Source: Ignavibacterium sp. (GTDB lineage Bacteria > Bacteroidota > Ignavibacteria > Ignavibacteriales > Ignavibacteriaceae). From it: a DNA stretch of 64,000 nt. Below the pieces are notes generated by a model, which ran no database searches, was not told the DNA's origin, and was given only the letters and a program-made list of their open reading frames with translations. Shown here one piece after another: positions 54,119 through 63,143 of the stretch. Every line of letters starts with the position of its first letter. Within the stretch, counting starts at the first letter, position 1. A program made the position numbers and the translations under genes. The DNA lies in NCBI RefSeq assembly GCF_025998815.1, contig NZ_AP026678.1:2108001-2172000 (forward strand), read 5' to 3'.

Positions 54119-55071
54119 TTAAAAGAACAATTTACTTTGGCAACCCCGCTTATCTTTCTAAAAAAGATGAGCAGTTAGTTATTAAAATTCCTTCTGTGAA
54201 AGAGGAAACAACTGAGCAAGCAGAACCTGACCTTAATCAGAAGTATAAAAATAGAGGGAATGAAAATATTATTCCGATAGAAGATATCGGTATTGTAATT
54301 TTGGATAATCAGCAAATAACAATAACACAAGGTCTTCTTGCCGCCTTGCTCGAAAATAATTCTGCAGTTGTAACCTGCGATAATAAACATCATCCTGCCG
54401 GCTTATTCCTCCCATTAGAAAGTAATCTTGAGCAAAGTCAGCGTTTTCAGGAACAAATAGAAGCTACCGTTCCGCTGAAAAAACAATTATGGCAGCAAAC
54501 AATTTCCTCAAAAATCTTAAATCAGGCATTGCTGTTAAATAAAATTGGAATACAGTCAGATAATATGAAAAAATGGTCACGTGATGTAAAGTCTGGTGAT
54601 CCCGATAATCTGGAAGGCAGGGCTGCTGCTTATTATTGGAAAAATTTATTTCCGCAAGAGCTGGATTTTAAGAGAGACCGTTACGGAGAACCACCAAATA
54701 ATTTATTGAATTATGGATATGCAATCCTCAGAGCTGTTGTGGCTCGTTCGCTCGTTGCGTCAGGTTTATTACCAACTCTTGGGATACATCATCACAACAA
54801 ATATAATGCATTTTGTCTTGCCGACGATATAATGGAACCGTACAGGCCTTTTGTTGATGATATTGTTGTTACCTTGGTAAGGGATGGTGAAGATTTTACC
54901 GAACTTACTCAATCAATAAAAAAGCAATTGTTAACTATACCAGTAGTTGATGTCTTCATTGAAAAACAAAAAAGACCACTTATGATTGCCGTTCAAAGAA
55001 CCACAGCGTCACTTGCAAAATGTTTTTCCGGAGATCAAAGAAAGATTATTTATCCGGTTTTTAGATTATGA
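54115..55071 (+). CDS. cas1: Cas1, type II
   Basis: 318 residues. An N-terminal beta domain with a longer acidic loop (about 25-50) is followed by the helical catalytic domain with the metal ligands: Glu167 in NLEGRAAAYYW, the His cluster 225-227 in LGIHHHNKYNAFCLADD, and Asp237/238. With Cas2 it integrates new spacers at the leader end. It starts in an ATGA overlap with cas9 and ends in one with cas2. Confidence 0.96.
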   Translation: MIKRTIYFGNPAYLSKKDEQLVIKIPSVKEETTEQAEPDLNQKYKNRGNENIIPIEDIGIVILDNQQITITQGLLAALLENNSAVVTCDNKHHPAGLFLPLESNLEQSQRFQEQIEATVPLKKQLWQQTISSKILNQALLLNKIGIQSDNMKKWSRDVKSGDPDNLEGRAAAYYWKNLFPQELDFKRDRYGEPPNNLLNYGYAILRAVVARSLVASGLLPTLGIHHHNKYNAFCLADDIMEPYRPFVDDIVVTLVRDGEDFTELTQSIKKQLLTIPVVDVFIEKQKRPLMIAVQRTTASLAKCFSGDQRKIIYPVFRL

Positions 55072-55400
55072 GATTAAATCAATACAGAATAATGTGGATA
55101 CTTGTATTATTTGACCTTCCGACAGATACACCGAAGGATAGAAAGGCGTATGCAAAATTCAGGAAGGAGCTGATAAAGGATGGTTTCAATATGTTTCAGT
55201 TTTCAATTTACGCCAGGCATTGTGCAAGCAAGGAGAATATGCAGGTGCATGTTAAAAGAGTTAGAGAAATTTTACCTTCAAAAGGACATGTCGGAATATT
55301 AAAAATAACCGACAAACAATTCGGGATGATGGAAATATTTTACGGAAAGAAAAGAGAAGAATCCGGTTTTGTTGAATCTCATCAACTTGAATTATTTTAG
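55068..55400 (+). CDS. cas2: Cas2, type II-C
   Basis: 110 residues. ILVLFDLPTDTPKDRKAY carries the conserved Asp16; the FSIYARHC and GILKITDKQFGMMEIF segments form the ferredoxin-like dimer. It is the structural partner of Cas1 in integration. It overlaps cas1 by 4 nt and is the last gene of the operon, followed by a hairpin. Confidence 0.95.
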   Translation: MRLNQYRIMWILVLFDLPTDTPKDRKAYAKFRKELIKDGFNMFQFSIYARHCASKENMQVHVKRVREILPSKGHVGILKITDKQFGMMEIFYGKKREESGFVESHQLELF

Positions 55401-55404
55401 AATT

Positions 55405-55440
55405 GGGGCTGAAATCAGGGTTACTTTCAGCCCCTTGTAT
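55405..55440 (+). terminator. Hairpin terminator after cas2
   Basis: GGGGCTGAAA (55405-55414), 10-nt loop, TTTCAGCCCC (55425-55434), a perfect 10-bp stem, then TTGTAT. As a symmetrical stem it could also stop leftward transcripts of the array. Confidence 0.7.
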
Positions 55441-55521
55441 GATATTAAAACCAGAATTCCGATTTTTTCAATCCTATTATTTCCGTAAGTTATTACATTA
55501 TATAGAGCTAAAACCAAATGA
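55441..55521. promoter_or_regulatory. CRISPR leader with two inverted repeat-end fragments
   Basis: AT-rich 81-bp stretch between the cas2 terminator and the first repeat. GATATTAAAACCA (55441-55453) is an exact 13-nt inverted copy of the first part of the repeat (55524-55536). TAAAACCAA (55509-55517) is a 9-nt inverted copy next to the array and forms a hairpin with TTGGTTTTA (55523-55531) across a 5-nt loop. These may mark the integration site or give the end of the array transcript a hairpin. Confidence 0.55.
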
Positions 55522-57345
55522 GTTGGTTTTAATATCCTCAAAGAACTAATTGAAATCAAACCACAACTCAACTATGATACATTGTAATTCATGTTGGTTT
55601 TAATATCCTCAAAGAACTAATTGAAATCAAACCACAACTTAAGCTGATTATGAATTATATCAGTTGGTTTTAATATCCTCAAAGAACTAATTGAAATCAA
55701 ACCACAACGTTTCGGGCTTTGTAGCTTTGATCCAATAGTTGGTTTTAATATCCTCAAAGAACTAATTGAAATCAAACCACAACTCAGAATCACGTGACTT
55801 CTTTTTAGCAACGTTGGTTTTAATATCCTCAAAGAACTAATTGAAATCAAACCACAACTAACCTCTCTGCAGTTGTCCCTTTATAATAGTTGGTTTTAAT
55901 ATCCTCAAAGAACTAATTGAAATCAAACCACAACTTGAACCAAGCTTTTCTTCATCAGATTGTTGGTTTTAATATCCTCAAAGAACTAATTGAAATCAAA
56001 CCACAACCATACAAATGCTGAAGTAGGTGTAGTTGTGTTGGTTTTAATATCCTCAAAGAACTAATTGAAATCAAACCACAACGAAACTTATATGTTATTA
56101 TTACGCAGATTTGTTGGTTTTAATATCCTCAAAGAACTAATTGAAATCAAACCACAACTAAGAACAGAGCTTTAGGACAAATCTATAGTTGGTTTTAATA
56201 TCCTCAAAGAACTAATTGAAATCAAACCACAACTGTCCTATGATTTTATACTTGGAGAGAGAGTTGGTTTTAATATCCTCAAAGAACTAATTGAAATCAA
56301 ACCACAACATATAACTATAGAACAAAAAATTAGATATTGTTGGTTTTAATATCCTCAAAGAACTAATTGAAATCAAACCACAACTATTTCAGTGATTGAT
56401 AAATGGGTTAGTGTGTTGGTTTTAATATCCTCAAAGAACTAATTGAAATCAAACCACAACGCAGCCGCAGCACTTGTATAAGTATCTATGTTGGTTTTAA
56501 TATCCTCAAAGAACTAATTGAAATCAAACCACAACTGATATTTACCTGTATAATCATTCAACTCTGTTGGTTTTAATATCCTCAAAGAACTAATTGAAAT
56601 CAAACCACAACTTTGAGCAATATACTTCGTTCAAAATTTTGTTGGTTTTAATATCCTCAAAGAACTAATTGAAATCAAACCACAACTGTAATAAATGCTT
56701 TGCAGCTGGTTATGAGTTGGTTTTAATATCCTCAAAGAACTAATTGAAATCAAACCACAACATATGACAATAGGACAAAAAATTCGATATGTTGGTTTTA
56801 ATATCCTCAAAGAACTAATTGAAATCAAACCACAACTAGAACTTTAGGATTAAGTTACAACACTACGTTGGTTTTAATATCCTCAAAGAACTAATTGAAA
56901 TCAAACCACAACTAGGGTCGTTTCCTTTGCCTTTGATATCTTGTTGGTTTTAATATCCTCAAAGAACTAATTGAAATCAAACCACAACCTATTGGTTCGC
57001 CTGTCCCAAAAGAATGTGTTGGTTTTAATATCCTCAAAGAACTAATTGAAATCAAACCACAACTTTGACCTGCATGTTTGTCTCCTATAATTGGTTGGTT
57101 TTAATATCCTCAAAGAACTAATTGAAATCAAACCACAACAAGATGCTGTTGACAATCAGCAAAAAGAGGGTTGGTTTTAATATCCTCAAAGAACTAATTG
57201 AAATCAAACCACAACGGGTATCAGTAAGCTTGTTAACCTTAGAAAGTTGGTTTTAATATCCTCAAAGAACTAATTGAAATCAAACCACAACCTGAAACAT
57301 TTGGCAACCTGTGAACATCAGGTTGGTTTTAATATCCTCAAAGAA
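55522..57345 (-). CRISPR. Type II-C CRISPR array: 24 full 46-bp repeats, one half repeat, 24 spacers
   Basis: The repeat begins GTTGGTTTTAATATCCTC and ends CAAACCACAAC on the plus strand; all 24 full copies are identical as far as I can read. The tracrRNA anti-repeat fits the minus-strand form (GTTGTGGTTTGATTTC...), so transcription is leftward. Spacers are 29-30 nt except numbers 1, 2 and 6 from the cas2 side (25, 24 and 27 nt). The copy at 57322-57345 keeps only 24 nt (GTTGGTTTTAATATCCTCAA, then AGAA) and is then replaced by unrelated sequence. Spacers 11 (56309-56338) and 17 (56762-56790) are related to each other. An open frame read through the array on the minus strand is an artefact of the repeat. 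Confidence 0.98.
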
Positions 57346-57370
57346 TCCCTTATGGGAAAAGCAAATCTTA

Positions 57371-57470
57371 AGGTTCAAGTTCAAGTTTAGGTGGTAGAAC
57401 AAATTTAAATTTTTAATCAACTAAACTTAAAATTTATCTTAATCTTTAACTTATACTTTAACTTAAACCT
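57371..57470. repeat. Imperfect inverted repeat between the CRISPR array and the efflux operon
   Basis: AGGTTCAAGTTCAAGT (57371-57386) and ACTTTAACTTAAACCT (57455-57470) are complementary at 13 of 16 positions; further TTAAGTTTAG-like copies lie between. It could end the efflux operon transcript (its last stop is at 57475) or be a dispersed intergenic repeat. Otherwise the 129-bp gap holds no gene. Confidence 0.45.
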
Positions 57471-57474
57471 ATTG

Positions 57475-58782
57475 CTAATCTTTTATAATCTGTCCGCTTA
57501 ATCTGAGAAGTTCTGTTTCTGCTGTCTTAGCTTCATATTGTGCAGAGACCAACCGGCTTTTAACATCAATAAGTTTACGCTGTGTTTCGCGGAATTCAAG
57601 TGGAGTAATATTTCCAAGTTTCAGTCGCTCGAGTGCAATATCAACACTTTCTTCTGCAATAATCAGATTTTCCTCTTCAAGTTTTATCAGCTTAATGCTG
57701 TTTAGATATTTTTTATAAACATTCAGAAGATTTGCCTCAATTGAATTTTTTATCAAATCATAATTCAAACGACTGTTATCAGATTCAACCAGTGCATTTT
57801 CAATTTTTCTTCTGGTGTTCAAGCCATTAAATAAATTCAGTGAGGCAGTAACGCCGTAATTCAAGCTGTAGTTTTTATTTGTTTTGATAAATCCCGCACC
57901 AGATTCTGAGTTAAGATAATTGTATCCTCCGGTTAAAGAAATTCTCGGATATAATTCCGACCTTGCAAGCGAAATATTTATTTCTGCAAGCTCAAGGTTT
58001 CTTTCTGCAATAAAAAGCTGCGAGTTTTTCTGAAGAGCTGAATTTCTCAATTCATCATAGTTAAGAGTTTCGTTAACAATTATAGTGTCTTCAACATCAA
58101 AGTCAGTATTAACATTCCTACCCAGAAGTTGATTGAGCGTTACTTTTAGTTGTTCATAATTAAGCTCTTCTTTCAGGAGTGTTGAACGATCTTCATTCAA
58201 ATCAACCTGTGCCTGACGAAGGTCAAACTTTGAACCACTTCCAACATCTTTTTTTGATTCTGCAATACTAACTCTTTCTTCCGAAATTCTTATTGTTTCC
58301 TTAATAACATCGAGCACTTGTTTTTCTCTGATAAGATTAAAATAGTTATCAATAACATCTGCAATATTGTTTTCAACTTCTGCTTTGTAGTTTGCTTTGC
58401 CGATTTTGTTAAGTTGTTTAAGCAAGTCAAGATTACCAAACATTTCAAATCCATCAAACACTGTCCAGTTCAAACTTACTCCTGCAGACAAGTTAGTTGA
58501 TTTAGCACCAGTCCGGTCAATAGTTCTCCCGTCAAAATATTCCTGTTTTGTGTTACTCTGACTTTTTGTATAAGAACCGGTTGCATCAATAGTCGGAAGA
58601 AAACCTGCATTACCAACAGATGCGTTATTTTCTGCAATGGTTGAGATGTTCTTTGCAATGTTTATAGAGAAGTTATTTTCGAGTGCAATTTTAACAGCAT
58701 CCTTAAGTGACAGCAATTGTTGTGAAAAGCTCTGACTAACAAAAATTAAAAACAGAAATGAAATTGTCTGGAAGAATTTCAT
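57475..58782 (-). CDS. TolC-family outer-membrane efflux protein
   Basis: About 435 residues from ATG 58782 (an ATG at 58794 is also possible). Signal peptide KFFQTISFLFLIFVSQSFSQ. Two OEP repeats with long coiled coils: LKDAVKIALENNFSINIAKN, ISEERVSIAESKKDVGSGS and IALERLKLGNITPLEFRE. It forms the outer-membrane channel for the RND pump encoded just upstream (5-17 nt gap). Substrates unknown. Confidence 0.92.
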   Translation of the reverse strand: MKFFQTISFLFLIFVSQSFSQQLLSLKDAVKIALENNFSINIAKNISTIAENNASVGNAGFLPTIDATGSYTKSQSNTKQEYFDGRTIDRTGAKSTNLSAGVSLNWTVFDGFEMFGNLDLLKQLNKIGKANYKAEVENNIADVIDNYFNLIREKQVLDVIKETIRISEERVSIAESKKDVGSGSKFDLRQAQVDLNEDRSTLLKEELNYEQLKVTLNQLLGRNVNTDFDVEDTIIVNETLNYDELRNSALQKNSQLFIAERNLELAEINISLARSELYPRISLTGGYNYLNSESGAGFIKTNKNYSLNYGVTASLNLFNGLNTRRKIENALVESDNSRLNYDLIKNSIEANLLNVYKKYLNSIKLIKLEEENLIIAEESVDIALERLKLGNITPLEFRETQRKLIDVKSRLVSAQYEAKTAETELLRLSGQIIKD

Positions 58783-58799
58783 AAACACCCGCATATTTT

Positions 58800-61700
58800 T
58801 TATTTACTTGCAAAGATTGTTTCTTTTTCGGTTTCTTCAATTTCAGTTACATTGGAAACAGTTGCTGTGGCACGGGACAAAAATGAATAAACCGCCGGCA
58901 CAACAAGCAAAGTAAGAAATGTAGAAAATATAAGTCCGCCGATTACAGCTATTCCCATCGATACTCTGCTTTCAGAACCGGCACCAAGTGCAAGAGCTAT
59001 TGGCAGTATTCCAAGAACTGTTGAAAGACTTGTCATAAGAATCGGTCGTAATCTTGCTGCTGAAGCATCTTTAATTGCTTCCATCTTACTAAGCCCTGCA
59101 GCTTTACGCTGATTTGCAAATTCGACAATGAGGATTCCATTCTTTGTTACAATTCCAATCAGCATAATTATACCAATCTGACTGAAGATATTAAGAGTCT
59201 GATTGAAATACCAAAGTGAAAGCAAAGCTCCGAACAATGCAAGCGGAACAGTAAAAAGAATAATGAAAGGATCTCTGAAACTTTCAAATTGAGCCGCGAG
59301 AACCAGATAAATAAATCCTATTGCAAGAATGAATGCAAATAATAAACTCGATGAACTTTCGGCAAAATCTTTTGATGGACCGCTCAAAGCAGTAGAAAAA
59401 GATTCATCAAGGACTTCTGATGCTATTTTGTCCATTGCTTTGATGCCATCGCCAATTGTTTTACCAGGTGCTAATCCCGCAGAAACTGTTGCAGATACAT
59501 AACGATTAAATCTATAAAGTTGTGGAGGTGTACTTTGTTCAGTTAATGTAACAACATTATCAAGCTGTACAAGTTTTCCCTGATTGTTGGCAACATAAAG
59601 TGACTTTAAATCAATGGGGGCATTTCTTCTGTCACGAATCAATTGACCAATAACCTGATATTGTTTACCATCTTTTACAAAATAACCAAATCGTTGTCCG
59701 CTAAAAGCTGCCTGAATTGTCTGAGCAATATCAATTGTAGATACTCCAAGATTTCTTGCCCGTTGTCTGTCAATTGTAAGTTTAATTTCAGGTTTGTTGA
59801 ATTTCAGATTCACATCAACAATTGTAAAGGTGGGATCTTTTGATGCTGCTTCAAGAAACTTCGGAAGATATTCTCTCAGCTTTTCGAAATTTGGTGCCTG
59901 AATAACATACTCAACAGGAAGTCCTCCCCTTCGTTGACCAATTGATTGTTGCTGAGTTGCAAAGACTCTAGCTTCAGTCATTTTAGATAAAATTGGTCCA
60001 AGTTCATCAGCAATTCGCATCTGACTTCTTTCACGCTCAGATGGATCTTTCAGAATTATCATTGCAAATCCGGAATTAACCGAACTCGAAGCCCCGAAAC
60101 CGGGTGAAGTTACAGAAATTATTGCCTCACTTTCTGGAACAGTATCTTTTAGTGTTTGAACTAACATATCCATAAATCTGTCCATATACTCAAATGAAGC
60201 TCCTTCCTGAGCAGTTGCAATAAGTCTTAAACTGCTTCTATCCTCAAGTGGTGCAAGTTCAGATGAAATGTTATTATAAAAAACATAGATCAGGATAAAT
60301 GATACAGCCATTATCGGAAAGACAAGCCATCTTCTTTTAAGAAAAGCTTCAAGAGAGTTTTTATAGGCATTATTAATTTTTACAAAGAATGGCTCAGTTA
60401 CATTATAGAACCAATTATGCTTATCTCTTCTCTTCAAAATTCTGGAACTAAGCATCGGAGTAAGAGTTAATGCAACAAATGATGATATGATTACAGAACC
60501 TGATATAACTATTCCGAATTCTCTGAATAATCTTCCTGTTAATCCCTGAAGAAAAATAATCGGAAGAAAAACTGATGCGAGGGCTACAGTTGTAGAGATG
60601 ACTGCGAAGAAAATTTCTGCGGTACCTTTTCTTGCTGAATCAAATGGATGATCACCGGCTTCAATTTTTTTATAAATATTTTCAAGAACAACGATTGCAT
60701 CGTCAACTACTAATCCAATTGCTAAAACGATTCCAAGCAGAGTAAGAACATTTATAGTAAAGTTAGCAACATACATTACAAAGAATGCTCCGATAAGAGA
60801 TATTGGAATAGCGATAACCGGAATAACTGTTGTACGCCAGTCTCTTAAAAAAAGAAAGATTATCAGAACAACAAGACCAAAGGCAACAATAATAGTTTGT
60901 TCTACTTCGGTAATGGATTCGCGTATGTATTTAGTAATATCAAAACCTATTGCAGTGCTGATATCGGGCGGAAGGTCTTTTTTGATCTGTTCAAGTCTTT
61001 TATAGAATTCATCTGCAATAGCAATATTATTCGCACCGGGCTGAGCGATCAGAACAACACTTACCATAGGAATGCCATCCCGTTTGAGAATAGTTCTTTC
61101 ATTCTCTGCACCAAGCTGAGCATATCCTATATCCTTAAGTCTGACAATATTGCCACTGACTTCTTTGATAATCAGTTCATTAAACTCTTCTTCATCCTGC
61201 AACCTTCCTATTGTTCTGATTGATAATTCGGTTCTGTTGCCTTCAATCAGCCCTGTGGGCAGTTCAACATTTTCACGATTAATTGCATTACGAACATCGA
61301 TTGGGGTCAGATTATAAGCGGCAAGTTTTGCGGGGTCTAACCAAAGTCTCATAGAGTATCGTTTTTCACCCCAGATGTTAACAGCACTTACACCCGGTAT
61401 TGTTTGAAATCTTTCTTTGAAGATATTGTTTGCTATTTCACTTAACTGAAGCAGATTTCTTTTATCGCTTTTAACATTCAGATTTATTATTGGCATTGCA
61501 TCAGCATCTGCTTTGGCAACAATTGGTGGATCAACATCTGGCGGAAGTAATCTGATTGCGCGGGATACTTTATCTCTTACATCATTGGCAGCTGTTTCAA
61601 GGTCAACATCAATATCAAATTCAACTGTAATTGTACTTCTTCCATCGCGACTAACTGAGGTTAACGAACGAATTCCTGCAATACCGTTTATAGATTCTTC

Positions 61701-61901
61701 AAGTGGCTCTGTTATCTGAGATTCAATTACATCTGCATTTGCTCCAATATAAGAAGTGGTAACTGTTATAATTGGCGGATCGACAGATGGATATTCACGC
61801 ACTCCAAGATATGTATAACCTAAAAGTCCAAGTACTACAATTGCAATTGACATTACAATTGCAAGTACAGGTCGTCTTATGCTTAATGATGAAAGACTCA
61901 T
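58800..61901 (-). CDS. RND efflux permease (AcrB/MexB-like, HAE-1 type)
   Basis: 1033 residues, the usual length. SIRRPVLAIVMSIAIVVLGL at the N-terminus, PPIITVTTSYIGANADVIES, then transmembrane helix 4 with LAIGLVVDDAIVVLENI (two Asp of the proton relay) and the docking domains. The second half repeats the fold with LIGIVTKNGILIVEFANQ and LRPILMTSLSTVLGILP. It is the proton-driven drug or lipid pump of the operon. The start overlaps the stop of the adaptor gene by one base. Confidence 0.95.
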   Translation of the reverse strand: MSLSSLSIRRPVLAIVMSIAIVVLGLLGYTYLGVREYPSVDPPIITVTTSYIGANADVIESQITEPLEESINGIAGIRSLTSVSRDGRSTITVEFDIDVDLETAANDVRDKVSRAIRLLPPDVDPPIVAKADADAMPIINLNVKSDKRNLLQLSEIANNIFKERFQTIPGVSAVNIWGEKRYSMRLWLDPAKLAAYNLTPIDVRNAINRENVELPTGLIEGNRTELSIRTIGRLQDEEEFNELIIKEVSGNIVRLKDIGYAQLGAENERTILKRDGIPMVSVVLIAQPGANNIAIADEFYKRLEQIKKDLPPDISTAIGFDITKYIRESITEVEQTIIVAFGLVVLIIFLFLRDWRTTVIPVIAIPISLIGAFFVMYVANFTINVLTLLGIVLAIGLVVDDAIVVLENIYKKIEAGDHPFDSARKGTAEIFFAVISTTVALASVFLPIIFLQGLTGRLFREFGIVISGSVIISSFVALTLTPMLSSRILKRRDKHNWFYNVTEPFFVKINNAYKNSLEAFLKRRWLVFPIMAVSFILIYVFYNNISSELAPLEDRSSLRLIATAQEGASFEYMDRFMDMLVQTLKDTVPESEAIISVTSPGFGASSSVNSGFAMIILKDPSERERSQMRIADELGPILSKMTEARVFATQQQSIGQRRGGLPVEYVIQAPNFEKLREYLPKFLEAASKDPTFTIVDVNLKFNKPEIKLTIDRQRARNLGVSTIDIAQTIQAAFSGQRFGYFVKDGKQYQVIGQLIRDRRNAPIDLKSLYVANNQGKLVQLDNVVTLTEQSTPPQLYRFNRYVSATVSAGLAPGKTIGDGIKAMDKIASEVLDESFSTALSGPSKDFAESSSSLLFAFILAIGFIYLVLAAQFESFRDPFIILFTVPLALFGALLSLWYFNQTLNIFSQIGIIMLIGIVTKNGILIVEFANQRKAAGLSKMEAIKDASAARLRPILMTSLSTVLGILPIALALGAGSESRVSMGIAVIGGLIFSTFLTLLVVPAVYSFLSRATATVSNVTEIEETEKETIFASK

Positions 61902-62965
61902 TATTCAAACTCCGAAATTGTTACAGGCAAACCTGGTCTTAGCTGAAGCATTCCGGATGTAATTACAGTATCTTCGGCATTAACCCCAGAGAGCAACTGA
62001 ATTCTTCTTTCAGTTCTGATTCCCGTTTCAACTTGTTGCGGAACTGCTTTTCCGTCACGATATAAAAAAACTCTTTGACCTGAAATATCAGGAACAAGTG
62101 CTTCTGTGGGTATCATCAGTGCATCATTTATTCTTTTAAGAACAAGTTCAATATTTGCGAATGAGCCGGGCAGCAATTCTCTTCCAGCATTAGAACATAA
62201 TGCCCGCATACGAAGAGTTCGTGTAACCGGATCGATTTTGGGTTCAATTGCATAAATTCTTCCCACAAATTTTTTATCGCTACCAGTCACCGTAAAGTAA
62301 ATTTCATCACCAGTATTAACCATCGCAGAATATCTTTCAGGAATTGAAAAATCAATTTTCACCGGATTAATATTCTGCAGTGTTGCAATTACTGTTGAAT
62401 TTGTTACGAAACTTCCTTCGCTGACATTTCTTAAACCAATAACTCCACTGAAAGGAGCGCGAATTTCAGTTTTATCAATTTGTGCCTTTATTAAATCAAC
62501 TTCAGATTGATTAACCTTAAGTTGATTTGCGGTCATATCATAATCTTCCTGACTGATTGCTTCTTTTTCAAGTAATTGTCTTTGTCTGAATTCAGTTTGT
62601 TTCTGCAATTCAAGTCTTGACTTAGCACTTTGTAATTGCGCCTGAAGTTCTGCATCATTTATTTTAACCAGCAAATCTCCCTGATTGACGAGACTTCCCT
62701 CTTTGAAATATATGTTTAATATTTTTCCGGATTGTTCACTTCTCAGTTCAACTTCTTCGTTTGCCAGAATTGTGCCCGTTATTAAAACTTTGTTATCAAG
62801 ATTTTCAGGTTTTAGTATATGAGCTTTTACAGGAAGTGGTCCGGTTTGTCTGTTAGTGTTAACAGGATTTTTACCTTCTGAGGATCCAAGCTTTGGAATA
62901 ATAAGAAGAATAAGAATTATAACGGCTAATATGGTGATCAGAATTGGTTTAAAGTTTTTTTTCAT
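61901..62965 (-). CDS. RND efflux periplasmic adaptor (membrane fusion protein)
   Basis: 354 residues. An N-terminal membrane anchor (PILITILAVIILILLIIP) is followed by a biotinyl-lipoyl hairpin (VELRSEQSGKILNIYFKEGS, LVNQGDLLVKIND), a short coiled coil, and the second lipoyl half (TEIRAPFSGVIGLRNVSEGS). A beta-barrel and membrane-proximal part close the protein. First gene of the adaptor-RND-TolC operon, read leftward from a promoter in 62966-63143. Confidence 0.93.
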   Translation of the reverse strand: MKKNFKPILITILAVIILILLIIPKLGSSEGKNPVNTNRQTGPLPVKAHILKPENLDNKVLITGTILANEEVELRSEQSGKILNIYFKEGSLVNQGDLLVKINDAELQAQLQSAKSRLELQKQTEFRQRQLLEKEAISQEDYDMTANQLKVNQSEVDLIKAQIDKTEIRAPFSGVIGLRNVSEGSFVTNSTVIATLQNINPVKIDFSIPERYSAMVNTGDEIYFTVTGSDKKFVGRIYAIEPKIDPVTRTLRMRALCSNAGRELLPGSFANIELVLKRINDALMIPTEALVPDISGQRVFLYRDGKAVPQQVETGIRTERRIQLLSGVNAEDTVITSGMLQLRPGLPVTISEFE

Positions 62966-63143
62966 TTTCTTTTAATGTATAAAATTGTTTTTTCAAAATT
63001 ATGTATAATAAAAACGCTATTAAAGTATTTAGCTTTTTTGCTGTTTAAAGATTTTATTCGTTTAATGAAAGTCAAAAACAAAAATCCTGAGTGGCAAGTA
63101 GTTTATGACTTGTCAAAATTATCTTTAGAAGGCAGGAGAAATA

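Noticed and set aside
55617-56828. Open frames on the minus strand inside the CRISPR array (repeated ISISSLRILKPT peptide)
   Set aside because: They are the translated CRISPR repeat; the peptide period equals the repeat-spacer unit and there is no start region.
55522-57345. Spacer matching a gene within this window (self-targeting)
   Set aside because: Looking through the 24 spacers I found no convincing match to the window; a computed search would be needed to exclude one.
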